Shown here: piece by piece, positions 24,695-39,554 of the stretch
Position numbering within the stretch: position 1 is the stretch's first letter
Layout of the letters: every line of letters starts with the position of its first letter
DNA from: Cloeon dipterum
Taxonomy: Eukaryota; Arthropoda; Insecta; Ephemeroptera; Baetidae
Reading direction: 5' to 3'
Assembly (NCBI RefSeq): GCF_949628265.1
Contig: NC_088788.1
Location: forward strand, 28,754,335 to 28,818,334
DNA length: 64,000 nt
Notes under the pieces: model-generated
Databases searched by the model: none
Told to the model about the DNA's origin: nothing
What the model saw: only the letters and a program-made list of their open reading frames with translations
Translations under genes and position numbers: made by a program

Positions 24695-27600
24695 ACCTAC
24701 CACCTTCCGCCGCCAGGTCAGCTCTGGGGCCCAGGCGCTCGGGGGAAACAGGGCGCTTTTCAACGAAAGGTGCCCATTCCTCGGGGGTTGGCGCTTTCTG
24801 CGCCAGTTTTTCTAGGAAATAATATTGACAGAAAAACAGGCGGTTTGGAAAAGGTTTCGCACTGAGTTAGTGCCAATCAATGCTGCGGGCGTGATAGGAA
24901 TGGCAATTTGAATTGCTCCCTGTTCGGAACGGGGGGTTGAGACGTACATTATGGGGCTCTTTGCAGAATCGATTTTTTGTTATTTCCTAAATTCTTGCTA
25001 GTAATTCCTGCTTTGATTTTTCGTTATCAACTTGTTGAAATATTTCATATCCTTCCTGCTGGACAGTGACAGCAAATTTATCAGCGAATCATGACACATT
25101 CATGCAAACTTCCGAGCGAAACATGTTGTGGAATAGTGCTAGAGATATAAAACCTATTTAGTGACTTGCTGAGCAGTTCAAATTTTTGTCCGTATTGCTG
25201 ACATTCTTAGATTCTTTCAAGGCACCAACAATTCTTCTAATGCCAAGGTCAAATATGCCCAGAATAATCCTGATCATGGAATTCGACGCGTTGTTTGAAA
25301 TTTGTTTATTTCTTTTCACTGAATTTAAGTTTTTTAAGGTGGATACCTCAAATGTTGTGAGACACTAAGCGATTCACGAAAAAGTCTTCGAATATTTTGA
25401 ATAACTAAGCCATTATTTAAATTTTAACCGTTTGAAATTTGTTTTATAAGCTCATTTGTACGCAAACCAGGCTAACTCTTAAATTTATCCAAGGCCAAAA
25501 TAAAACCCTTTCTGCGGCAAAATAAATTAAAATATATTTTCAAGCGCCTACAAACCAATAATAAAAACCCACGACGTTTCCAATATTTCGTTGATCGCGA
25601 GTCCGGAGCCCCCTGCCGACACCAACCCCGATGAAACGGAAACGAGCAAAGAAACGATCAGAGTTCCTTCGTCCATGCTCGGCTGGCTTTGACCACACGC
25701 ACGACCTACATCGAGCAAAACAACATCAGCTGTTCCACCCGGCTATTTCGGTCAATACACCGAGCGGTGCGGTGCGCGCGAGGGTGAGAACAAAACACTT
25801 TTACTTTATTATTGTGCTCTCTACCGCGCGCGTGCGGTACCTGTTGTTGTTTGTTTTGCTCTCGCCAAAATTTCGTCGGAAATTCCGTCTTTCCCTACAC
25901 GATATTGTTCGCTGACAGGACGTGTGTTTTGACACAGCATGACAGCAGCCCAGCGCCCGCGGACGGAGCACGCGTTGCGAACTCGAAGGGAGCCGAACAG
26001 AGGGGTGCGCGCTGGTTATTTTTGCGCACTTATTTCTGCCATAGGGGATTCTGCGCTCGTTCCGCCAATTCGGGACGTGTGTTGCTTTCTGATGTCAATC
26101 GGCGCCGCTTTGATTACCTAGGCTTTGTGATTCGGGCGCATAAATATATTTCGAGATGTTTGAGGGTGACGCGATCCACTGTTGGGACACAAATTGTTGA
26201 CCGAATTTTTTATATTCTATCAGAAAGTGAGATTTTTCCACGTATGCATTTTGGTGAATTCCTTACAGGATTATTCGGCTCAATCGATGCGTTGACATGG
26301 AATTTTGCTGAGATATCGACAGCTTGGAACTTGCTCACGTTTAAAATTCCGATCGTGTCAGCAAGTCATGAGATGCGAAAAATGCCTTCTGTCAGAAGGC
26401 TTAAAACTCTGGATTTATTTAATTTTATGTTGTTTTTAACCATCTTCTAAATACCACGCAAACGAAAATCGTAAATTCAATCCTGATTTTTCACATCCCC
26501 TTGATTCTGTATTTCAAATTCCATGCATTGAAGCTAATCGCCTTCTCAACGCCTCTACGTATCTTCCTTGTTGTCTCTAAAAATTTTCTTTTTATTTCTT
26601 CAAGGAAGCTTTTAGCACAGCTTTGCTTATAGCTAAATTCATTTTTTTAATATAGTATTATAATTTGAAGTAATAATTAAAAACTTCCATTTGCAAGAAT
26701 TTGTTTGATCTGGAATTAAAATTAAAAAGGTGCTGTTTTGTTTACTGACTTTAAGTTTAATTTACGTGCAAAAAAGGCTTCAATAATTAGCGCTTCAGCC
26801 CCGTTCAATCGGTGTTCATTTTTTCTCTGCAGATATTTTCAATGCGAAGGCCACCACGAACAGCTTGCTTGGAGATAATATCGTCCCGGGGCCGTACGAG
26901 AAAATCGAAAGTAGACACTTAGCGTTGATAAGTCAATTCGACTTGATTGTGGCCAGGGGAATCGAAAGTGGCGCTGAGACTCGGAGAATGAAAAGACGGT
27001 GGCTCTATCGGAACCATTTATTTGTGTGGCTATTTTTAGTCTCTCGTGATTCCATTGAAACGTGCGAGACCTACATTTTTCCAATTATAATCAGCACGTT
27101 CTCCAGTAGTGAAAATAAAGGAAAATGAAATGGCATTTTGAGACCTTTTGTTCAAATCAAACTCTACTAGCCATTAATTCTTTAACGTAAATGCTCTCTA
27201 TATTAATATTCTACTGCTGCTTACACATGACTACGCTTCTATTTAAGGAAGCTAGTGAAATCTTTGCCAAATTAATAATTTATATCGTGCCCTATTTTGT
27301 TAGGTACTTTTTATTTGGAATAGCTCCAAAGTTGCAAAAATTGCAATAAATTCTCTAGCAGGGAAAGCAAACAACATTTTGTTGTAATTTTGTGAGACCA
27401 CGAGTTTGGCTTTTTGACCGACACACGCAGTTGTTAATTTTAAGAGAGATCATTCTTGACGCATTTGCAAACAAGTTCATCAACGGATTTCCCCGTTGGG
27501 CATGAGGAAAGTTTGCAAAATGCACCCAGAAGCAGTTGTCGGTGATTAACTAAGCCGAAATGGCTGGGGCTGACTAGCACACCTCCGTTTAATTACCCCA

Positions 27601-30600
27601 ATTAAAGACGTTTTCGTGCCATCGCAATTAGACTTGGATCACGCGATCCAGAACCGCGAGCTGAGACTAGCCGGTCGGGAGGGACACGTGTGAAACAAAA
27701 CAAGTCTAGAGATGAATGTCGGGAGAAAGAGAGAATGGCGTGATGACCTCTGCCGTGTTCCGAGAACTGCCGTTGGCACCAGAGAGGTTAACAGCGGGAG
27801 CCACAGCAGCCTCCGTTTACTCCAGAAAGTCGCCTTTCAGGAAAGACGTGTCGGTCGCGCTTGGTTTTATCACTCGTCTTGCTCTTATTTACGAAACGCG
27901 CACGTCAACTTGTTTTATTGTTCGCGAAGAGTGTCAAATTAAGACTTTGCAAAGTACCAAAACAAAAGCCTGACTTTGGAAGGTCTTGACGTTCGCTTGC
28001 TCAGCGACTAATCGGAAAATGCATTTTGTTATCTTATGTCATGTTGAGAACAAGGATAAAAGTAATAATATCTAATTATCGTGAGAAATAATCAAGATAT
28101 CTAAAGCATTAAAGATATTAATTATTTGTAACTCTGAATTGTTGTTGCATAACTAATCGGTATTTTTTTAAGATATAAATTGCTAGGAATTATAAAAGAC
28201 AAAAATGTCAAAATCTACCTCACTTACATATGAAAAAAAAATAATTTCTTACAGCGAAACCGATAGTTGGCCTAAATTAATGTAAATTTAACAAAACATT
28301 TTCACACAAATAGGTCATGATCTTGCATCGAAATAGTCGAGTGAAACTCTACGTTCAAGAATGTTCTCAAAATAACAAGTTTTGCTCTTTCAAAGTGGCT
28401 ATCCTTGCTGGCGGGGGTCATTCATTCTCTTTGAAGCCCCACCAAGGCGCAATGGTGTTATTATGCCGATCTTCTCAGCTTTTAACTCGATGAGCGCGCC
28501 ATAAAACACGAATTTCGCATTACCTCAATTCATTTCGCGCAATTTTCTTTTTTCATCAATGCTGGTGTGTCCTTCAAAATGTAATAGTTTAAGTGCACAA
28601 AAAGCTGATTGAAAATCGACTGGCAATCCCTGCCGCATGTCTTGTTTTATCTGCCGCACTGATTATCAGCAGCGCAATGGCACAACATATATTGATAATT
28701 AAGTGGACCAGTCGCTGCAGCAACACAACTTGATTGCAAAATCGCTATTGGGAGCAAAGAAATCTAATAGGATATGAGCGTTAGTTCCGTTGATAGTGGC
28801 TAAAAATAAAACAAGAGCTATTGCAGTGAATTCCAAATTTTATGCAATTGTTATTCTTATTTTCAATGATCGCGGGAAATTTTTTAACCTTGGCTATAGC
28901 TATCCAAAATACTTTGTAACATCATCAAAATCATTAACAAAATTTCTAACTCATATTCTATTTATTCTCATATCATCAAATGTTTTAGTACAAAATAGTA
29001 TACTGTCATATTTAAAATTTAACTTTTTTTGCTATTTCCCGTTGAAATCGAAAAATGTATAGTCGGCATGCATGCAAGCGAGTCATCCAGCATTCTCACT
29101 TCTCCTCTTGTTATTCTCACCTGTCCCACGCGATTATTTATGAATGGAAAAAGGCACGACACTCCACGTGAATGGTGTTCGCGCAGAGTTATGCAAATTT
29201 TGGCTCATTTATATTTTTAACGCCATGCTCGCTTAATGCCATTGTATGTTTGCACCGAGCGCGTGTTTATTTGGCGGGCACTTGGGGAGTTGCTCTCGTT
29301 ACCTTGTAGTCGGAGGCACAGCACTGCAAATATTAACTCGCTACCCATTTCGCTTGTTGGGAGGAACATTTTACAAACCCTGCCAACCGAAGCAGAACTT
29401 GTTTTAAACTCAAATTAGCAAATAATGAGCGCATTCAAGGTGGAGAGTATTTTTTAGGGCGTGCTAATTTCTTCAATGTTTTTTTCACGATATGCAAAAA
29501 TTATTTTGCTTGAACGGACAAAAATTTTGTTTTTGGAATCTCTATTATTGCGATTTATTAAGTATAAACACTTACTTGTGTAAAGTAATCACGCGAACGA
29601 GTTTGGAAACTCTTCCTCAAGAGTTGGGGTGGAATTTGACAACCCCACCGCGCGTCTTATTGACCGGTCGCAAAGCACCAGCTTGCGACAGTGAACAATG
29701 GAGCCTTTGTTCGTATTTTATTCGTAGTGCTCGACGACGCTAATGGAAGCGTTTAATATTCCATTGAGAGCTGATGCGATGAATGAGCTGACAAGTCGTG
29801 CAACAATCGGGTGCTTTTAATCTTAATTAAAATTTTCGCTCTGGAACGAGCAAAACTTTGAGTTGAATTAAATTTATTTTTTCAGACATTCAATTCGTAC
29901 CTCAATGCTTATGTAATATCAAACTGGCTGTAAATTCACAAATCGAAACTCTTGTAATTTTCTTGCTATTTGTTTACATAAATGTTTTCATAAAAAAATA
30001 CACTGAATTTCTCACCAGCAAGAGCAGAGCCTTTGGACAATCTCAAAACCAGGCTCTTCCAATCCAGAGTAATTACTACGAATTATATTGACGCCTGAAT
30101 GCAAACTTAATGAAACGATTTCTGAACTTTCCCTTTTGCGGCCGCTTTCTTCGCTCCACCCGTCGCTGGCCCTGTATTTCTGTATGTTTAATTCAAAACA
30201 AAAGGCGGTGCCGAGGAAATTTAATCGAATAACATGGTTGGTAAACGCAATTTCTTTGCGTGGATCGTCGGCGGGTCAGTTGCAGCCTAACGAATTCCAT
30301 TACAGCTGAGGTGCGCATCAAATAATCATAATTCGGCACCGGTTTAATCGCCCATAATGCGTGTCCCTGGGTGGCGCCCTTTCGGTCCTTGTGCCGCAAA
30401 CGGCCCAACGTTCAGGTGCCAACATTATCAAATTTGCATGCAGACGGCGTAGCTACGAGACACGTGCAATTAAACCTGCTCGAAATTCCGTCCTTCCGTG
30501 GACAGCGCTCGGCAGATTGGCCTACTTTTTCTTGATTTATGCCTTCATTCAAAAACGAACCGGCTCTAAGCCATATTTCATGAATCTGTATGACTCATGT

Positions 30601-33108
30601 TTTCAAGTGCTTTTTATTTTATCTTCTTGTTTTAAAATTTTAAACCCTTAACCAGTGAATAAGAACTTGTATATCGCACCAAAATTCGTCTGATAAATTT
30701 TTCATGAAGTTGTTTTCATCGTTTGAGTACAAAGTAGATGAAATAACTTTTTAGAGAGGGGGCGTGGAGTTTTGGAGTTAACAAAAAAGGAACTTTCGCT
30801 GATAATGAAATAATTAATTAAGAGAGTCAGTAAAAATGTTAATTTAAACCGTCATTATCCTCTTCATTTCAAGTTTTTCTTTGAATTTCGTTAATTATTT
30901 ACGAATCTTTAGAATTTAATTTATAATGTCTACTTCCTCTTACTTTCTATAAGTGCTTGCAACTTTATTTAACACCAAAAATAACAAATACATGGATATT
31001 TGAAAACAAAGAAAATACACACATATGATATTTCATCTTTAAGTAAAATGATTTTCACCCATCCATATATATATATAATGTTTCCACACAGAGTTTGTCT
31101 TAAATACAATTATGCTTGTTGGTATCTATTCAATGAAAATTCCTTCTCAAAAACCTTTTCAAAAATCTTTTCCAACGGCTCGGCTAGAAGTTCGTAAAAA
31201 TCTTGTGTGCGGCATTACAGCGATTACATCATATTAATATGTATCGTTAAAATGTTAGAATTACGGTTTAAAAGTAAAGTGCATTTATTTCTCAATCTCT
31301 CTTACTCTCACAGTAACCCTGGACAAACGGAATCTCGACAGAGAAAGTGGTGTCGTCAGTTGCGACAAACAAGCCATACCAATAGAACATTAAACACTCT
31401 TTATTGCGTCAAATAGTGCAGCAAAGCATTGAACCCTTTTATATGCTGCGCTTGTTGTGCAGCATCAAACTATAAGCTAGAGCAATAAAAGAGTCGTAAA
31501 GGCAACAGCAGGTACAACGAACCGACTCCCAGTAATCACCACACCACGCCTGTCCACTTGAGTGCAGTCACTAGAATTATTTTTATTTGCATTTTCTCCG
31601 GTGCGTTTTGCAGCTCGACAGAGTAGTCTAGAACATTAGGCGAATTCTTTATTTTTCGAGCTGAAAACTAAGGTCTTTGTCAACAGGCCGGCTCTATTTT
31701 GAGCGCAGGGAAAATCACGTTTCCCCGCTTAATTAAACTATCAGCGCAGTGTCCTTTGTCTTTTAATTGAGCGAACAAAGGAAAGCATAGCATCTCGATT
31801 TGGTAAATGACGTTATATGTATCCTCTTACACAAATGTGATCTAAAAAAGGAGTCGTACTCAGAGTATATTTATTTTGGACATATTTTCCATTGTGTGCT
31901 GCGTCACACTAGCCTGAATCTTTCAAATAAATACAATACAATTATTTGTTTCAAATTTTAATAATAATGTCCATAATTTGTTTAAAACTCAAAAAAATTA
32001 AATTTTTTCAGAAATAGATGATAAGTGTTTGAAACATTTCTTGATTTATAAAATAATTTTCTCGAAAGAAAAGCTTACAATATATAAATGAAAACAATTT
32101 TTGAGATGGATGCCCTCGTTAAAAGATTTAAAAGAGCCCCATGTCCCAGCTCCACGTCAAACTTGTTTATCAGAGCTGTCGGCCTTAATTTTGGCACTCA
32201 AGCATGAACTGACTGACCAACATAATTTATGCGGCTAAAAATATCTGGGCAAAGGTGTCTTTCAAAACCTTTCTTCGGCAATCACAACCATAGGTTCTAA
32301 TTTAGCATTCACGATTTTTTTTCTCACTAGTTTTCGTCTGTTGTACGCTGAAACCTTGTTCATGAATGTAAGAGGGAGATCATTTACATGGAAATTGATC
32401 CGCACGTTACCGCGTGGCATTTCCATTAACGTCTGATTCCGTCAGCTTGGCGAGAGAAAAAAATGTGAAGTGAGCTGCTTGGCATTTCTTGCTCGTGAAT
32501 TAAAACAAAGTTGTTCTTGTTCCATCGGGCCTTGCTTGGTGGCAAGAAATATTGCGAATGCGTGCGGGTCTCAATTTGCGTCATTAAATCGCCTGCAAGA
32601 AGATTTCTGCCGCCATTACCGCCACCTGAAGTGCTTGACCACTTGGCATAATTAATGTTCCCGTTAAGCATGGTGAAAATTCCATTTTTGAAATGTGATA
32701 TTTGATGTCGTGAATTATGCAAAGTAATATTTATTCGGAAATGTTTGAGCCTTGGCTTGAAGTTTGGAGGGTAAATTGTTCAATTGTAGGGAAGCTGAAA
32801 TATTGTTTGATTATAAAACTTTAAATATATGACGATATCTTTGAATTGAATATTTGCTTAAAAATAAGTAGAGGGAAGTATTTTTTGGATGAGGGCACCT
32901 CGTGCCAAACCCGCGCAATATGTTGTTGTACTGTGTGCATTTGCATTGGCACTGACTTTTACACGCGCAGAGTGACAAAGCAATTTCTGCTGCTATAGCT
33001 ATAGCACTTGTTCTCTGTCGCTCACTCGGCCCCATCGGTCCCAATTTATCCCTCCTAGTAGCGTGTAATGAGCTGCAAATCTCAAGAATAGTGTTTTGGT
33101 GTTTTTAG
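24695..33108. other. Noncoding stretch, possibly the glutamine synthetase leader intron
   Basis: 8.4 kb without a recognisable coding exon. The longest open frame of the window (25812-26450, plus, 212 codons from a TTG) lies here but looks non-coding. An AT microsatellite sits near 31063-31079, and a small stem-loop (ATGCTGC/GCAGCAT) at 31443-31465. A perfect 16-bp palindrome (TGCTATAGCTATAGCA) at 32991-33006 lies about 105 bp before the glutamine synthetase start. Confidence 0.5.
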
Positions 33109-33109
33109 A

Positions 33110-35635
33110 ATGGCGGCTCCGCTCCAAAACGCCTACACCAACAAGAGAGTGCTGGACAGGTACCTGAGCCTTGAGCAACCCAAAAACGTGATTTTGGCCA
33201 CCTACATCTGGATCGACGGCTCTGGGGAAAACGTCCGTGGCAAGACCAGGACCCTTGATAACACTTTTAAGGACGTGTCGGGTGAGTTATTTTATAGTTA
33301 GTTTTTCCAAAAGAACAAAGATTGCGCAGTTAACCCATCGCACAAAAGCTGCAAAATTTCACGCTTAGCTAATTCTGAAAAGTGTCTTGTTTATTTTCAG
33401 AGGCAAACAACTTTTTGCTTTTTTACCTTAAATTTTCAAGTTAGCAGCCATTTCTTAAGATTTCTGTATGCATAATTACAAAAAATTAGCCAGCGATTTT
33501 ATTAAATTATTCAAAACCTGCTCTGGCGAACGTGCTGTGCGTCAGATATATTGTCGACACCCTCTCACACACTCTACCTGCCCTCCGGGACGGGTCTATT
33601 TTGGACTCGCACACACGCTTTGGACGTGGGCTCCGCTGCAGTGTGGCCTGGCTAAATAGCTTTGGTGTTGTGTTAGATGAACTTGACGCTGCCAAGCGAC
33701 ACTAGTTTCGCATCTGAAAGTGATTGCATGCAAAAATTAGTTTCTTGCTCAAGGGTACATTCTTTATTATTATACTAATATCAAAAAATAATAGCTGGCA
33801 AAATTACTGCTGACGTGCAAAATTCTGACAGCTTCTAGATTTAAAAAGAACTTTTGGCTTGGATTCAAAAACCGGTTGAAAAAAATTTCTCTCTGAAATA
33901 ACGCGTGTTTGTTTGTAGAACTGCCCATATGGAACTTCGATGGCAGCTCAACGGACCAAGCCATAGGCAAAAACTCCGACGTCTACCTTTATCCCTGCGC
34001 CATTTACAAAGACCCCTTCCTGAGAGGAGACAACATCCTCGTCCTGTGCGACACATACAAATACAATGAAAAGCCCACTGGTAAGAATTTAAATGAAAGC
34101 ATTTTTTTCTCGAGACTGAAAAATTCACTTTCGCAGAAACCAACCACCGCAAATCCTGCCTTGAGGTCATGAAACGCGCAGAGAAACATGTACCCTGGTT
34201 CGGCCTTGAGCAGGAGTACACCCTGCTGGACCAGGACAGGCATCCCTTTGGCTGGCCAAAGATGGGATTCCCCGGACCCCAAGGCCCCTACTACTGCGGC
34301 GTCGGTACAAACAAGGTGTTTGGCCGAGACATTGTCGAAGCTCACTACAAGGCTTGCCTCTACGCTGGTGTCAAGATCTGCGGCACTAACGCCGAGGTAA
34401 ATACTGCTCCCTACGACAATTAGTCTCATCAACCAAATATGCAATTGAAGTATGCGTTCAGAGACACGATTTCCTCCTTGTTGTCAGCTGTCAGAAATGT
34501 TATTTAAATCCCTGGTGAAGACAATGCTAGAACAGTGCTAGAACTAAATATTCTGATCCAGAAATCCCAGTCTAAATTTTCTAGGAGAACGCGTTAAATA
34601 AATTAAAGTTCGTCTTGAAATTTGATAGACCTTTTAATTAATTTATATATTCTACTCAATTGAATTACACTCACATAATGTTAATATTCAAATTTTATCT
34701 GTTCGCATGGGAGGCTGTGTAATGCTGCCTATACTGCTATGAAGAATGATTTACAAAAATGTTAAAACTAATTGGAGAGAGATCTCTAGCTAGAGTAGGA
34801 AATTTTGTAATCAGTGTAATTTTCTAATTCCTTTCTGACCGTACTAGCAAAATATGAAAAATTTCCTAATTCAACAGGATAATTTTTCTCCAATTGGTAA
34901 TAAAAATGTCTTAAAATCCCTGCTCTTTTCCTCGTCATTTATATCTCAAATATAACTATAAATACAAATTTCCACTTTTCAGGTCATGCCATCCCAGTGG
35001 GAGTTCCAGGTTGGTCCCTGTGTTGGAATAACGATGGGTGATGACCTCTGGATCGCCAGGTACATTTTGCATCGCGTTGCTGAAGATTTTGGTGTTGTCG
35101 TCACCCTGGACCCCAAGCCGATGCCAGGAAACTGGAACGGCACTGGAGCCCACACCAACTTCTCCACCGAAGCTACAAGAGCGGAGAATGGCATCATGTA
35201 ATGAATCGCAATTAAATTTTTGCAGCTAAAGCTTACGTTTGAAATCGTATTCAGTGAGATTGAGAAGGCGATCGACAAGCTGTCAAAGCAGCACCTGCGC
35301 CACATCAAAGCTTACGACCCCAAAGAGGGCAAGGACAATGAGAGACGACTCACTGGACTCCATGAGACATCCTCCATCCACGATTTCTCTGCTGGTAAGT
35401 TGGCTGATAATGATATCCCTCTGGCTTTACTTTTTATTCAACCACATAATTTGACTTCTAAATCATTGACTTTGATTTGGTGTTAGGAGTGGCAAACCGA
35501 GGCTGCAGTATTCGCATTCCTCGCCAGGTTGCAGCGGACAAGAAAGGATACTTGGAGGACAGGCGCCCCTCATCCAACTGCGACCCATACAGTGTGTCCG
35601 AAGTTCTGGTGCGCACAATCTGCCTTGACGAATAA
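33110..35635 (+). CDS. GS: Glutamine synthetase (type II, GSII)
   Basis: Makes glutamine from glutamate, ammonia and ATP; key to ammonia detoxification and nitrogen supply. Six coding exons: 33110-33281, 33919-34080, 34137-34396, 34983-35197, 35255-35394 and 35487-35635, giving 365 aa. The eukaryotic signatures are intact. [11 protein letters not shown] (residues 62-72) is the N-terminal motif. FGLEQEY (133-139) carries metal and glutamate ligands. [17 protein letters not shown] (243-259) is the ATP-binding signature, and [10 protein letters not shown] and [10 protein letters not shown] follow. A TTTTTAG acceptor ends one base before the ATG, so a noncoding first exon must exist upstream. No N-terminal mitochondrial targeting sequence is seen, which suggests the cytosolic form. 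PolyA signal AATAAA at 36604-36609 implies a long 3' UTR, with a possible 3'-UTR intron at 35640-35701. Confidence 0.96.
34762..34915. repeat. Weak inverted repeat in glutamine synthetase intron 3
   Basis: AATTGGAGA and TAGGAAATTTT in the left arm are mirrored in the same order and with similar spacing in the right arm, ending TCTCCAATTGG near 34900. The identity is patchy. It may be an old foldback element in the 586-bp intron. Confidence 0.3.
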
Positions 35636-36609
35636 ACAGGTCAGTTGTTGTCTAACATTTTGTTTTAATTATGTGACTCTAATAGCTTGTATTGTTCACA
35701 GGGTTGTGGCCAAATTACTCACTGAGCAGCCAGAGGAGTCAGATTATAAAGCGCATCATCTAATTTTTGAGCTCGATGTTTAACTGTTGACAAGTGCATT
35801 TTTCTACACATATTTTGCCCATCTTGAAAAAAAAACTTGAAATCTGTCCCAGTACTTCTATATATCATGTCTCGCCTTACTATACACCTTTTTGGAAGAA
35901 CTCTAATTTTGATGCACGTACACACTCTGTAGAGTAGAGCGTAAGAGGAAATTGCACAAATTCACACCTTCCTCACAGACATTATTTTTCGAGAAAGGGT
36001 ATGAAAAATGATTAAGGCGATGAATGAATGCCATTCTTATACACATGCCAAAAGGGGTTTTGAGTAGATGAGGCAGCTGCAGCAGTGATGCATGTCATTT
36101 ATACGTAAAAAGACCCGCAAAGTTTCCAGCTAAGTGAAATTGTGAATGTTTGAGGAACAGCGGCAGATATGATAGTTCATTAATAATGCCTCGCACCAAT
36201 TCAAGCACAAATTGACAAAAAAGAATACGTTGCATTCCACTCACTAACCCTCTCTATCTGCGCGCCTGTTTTATACAAAATGCTGGAAATTTCTGAGGAC
36301 TCTTGCCCAATTTTAACCTAGAAATATTTGTTCATTGTTGTATCAACCAAAATTCTAGTTAGTGATATTTGTGTACTTGTCGCGCTACTTCTGCTTTTTA
36401 TTGTCTTTCTTGCCACTTGTTGACGAGTGTGAAATTGAAAATTGTATTTTAAAAATGCTGTTTCATATTTTAAATGTACTTGTTTTAAATGATGCATATA
36501 AATGTTATAATGTAAATTGTTTCTGCGACCATTGAAAAAGCCACTTCGTGCAACCCATTTTAAAGTGTTAAAGGGGCGATATTTTATTAATTTGCTTATA
36601 CACAATAAA

Positions 36610-37648
36610 TATAATCATGAATAAAAGGAATGGTGACAACGCAAGGAAATAAATGCACATATGGTGACTTTAATTTGTCTTAGTTACTTGAATCCCTATT
36701 ATTAAATGAAAAAATCATGAATTTTAATCACAGGATAAAGAATAAAAGTGCCTAATGATATATTGTATTAAGTTGCACCGGGAAGGTGAGAATTATTAAG
36801 TCAAAGTGTACCAAATGAAAATGAAAAATATAGAGACTTGGACTGGGAGATCCGTTATTACTTGAGTTTAGGGGCTGGTATCAAAAAAATGTTGCGTGTA
36901 CCTTAACAGGGGCAATCTTCCCTAACGCAAAATGTACAGAGGTCACTTAAGGAGATGTATACCTTCAACCTAGCTATTTTTTTTTTGACACTTTTAGGGT
37001 CTAAGATTATTTTTAAATTTTTATCATATAAATAAATAACGAAAATTGTATTCATACCCACAGAACTACACTATACACACCAGCAGCATAAATATTTATA
37101 TCTCCTATAATATTATAGGTTACAGCAGTTATTTCTGCCAAAAAAGATATCATAGCTCACTACTTTAGACGGTGGCCGCTCGTTAATACCAGTGAAAGAT
37201 ATAATATATACTGCCACTGGATGCTTCCACAGCTAACTATGGGAAATTTATCATTTACCGTGATAATTTGATTGATTTCGTTAAACAAAGACTCAATGTA
37301 TTACACATACATTATTTTTGCTTCATAGTCGATTGTCCCATTTTGTCAAAAATTTCCCTTCGCGCGGTTTCTATTTCTACTAAAGCTTCATTTTTTACAT
37401 TTTGGTGCATCTGCGCACGAGGTACATTCATGATTCACGCCCACATTACCATGTGCTCTCGCGATGTACTTTGTTGACAGTTGACAAGACTAGTAAAATA
37501 GCCAAAGGAATATCTGGATTTGGAATTCTATTGCTTCCTTCAGCTTGTTTTCTGGTCATTTGCAGATATATTAGTAAATCGTTGACTGTTGAGCCTTTAG
37601 AAACCACAAAATTAGCGAATACAAACCTAAAAAAGAACAATAACAAAA
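36610..37648. other. Intergenic region between GS and DHPS
   Basis: About 1 kb of AT-rich DNA with no coding exon. It should contain the DHPS promoter and leader. I see no clear TATA or initiator pair. Confidence 0.5.
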
Positions 37649-39138
<1,490 letters not shown>

Positions 39139-39554
39139 ACAAAAGGTAGGACACTTTTTTATATTTTTGGTTTATTTTGTTAGAATTTGGGCCATTGACA
39201 ATCATGGTTTCAGACTTAAAAGAGAAGCGGTAAATAGTGCATCTTCAACACAACACAAAGTTTTATATTTCACAATGACAAAGTTGATATGAAACATATT
39301 ATACATTTTTTTAAAGTAAAACTAAAATAAAAAATTTGTTGCATTTCTCACAGCAAATTTTGTTAACATAATCAGCGTTTGGGACAGAAAAGCCGTCACT
39401 TGCACAAAGTAAACAACTAAATGAAAATCTAAATCTAAACACCTGTCATTTCATGCACGTTGAGTTGGTGATGAAGAAAATTCTGCCTTTTTAAAGTTCT
39501 GTTGCGGTGTTCATTACATCATAATAACTGTTTAAATTCAATTTATCCACAAAT

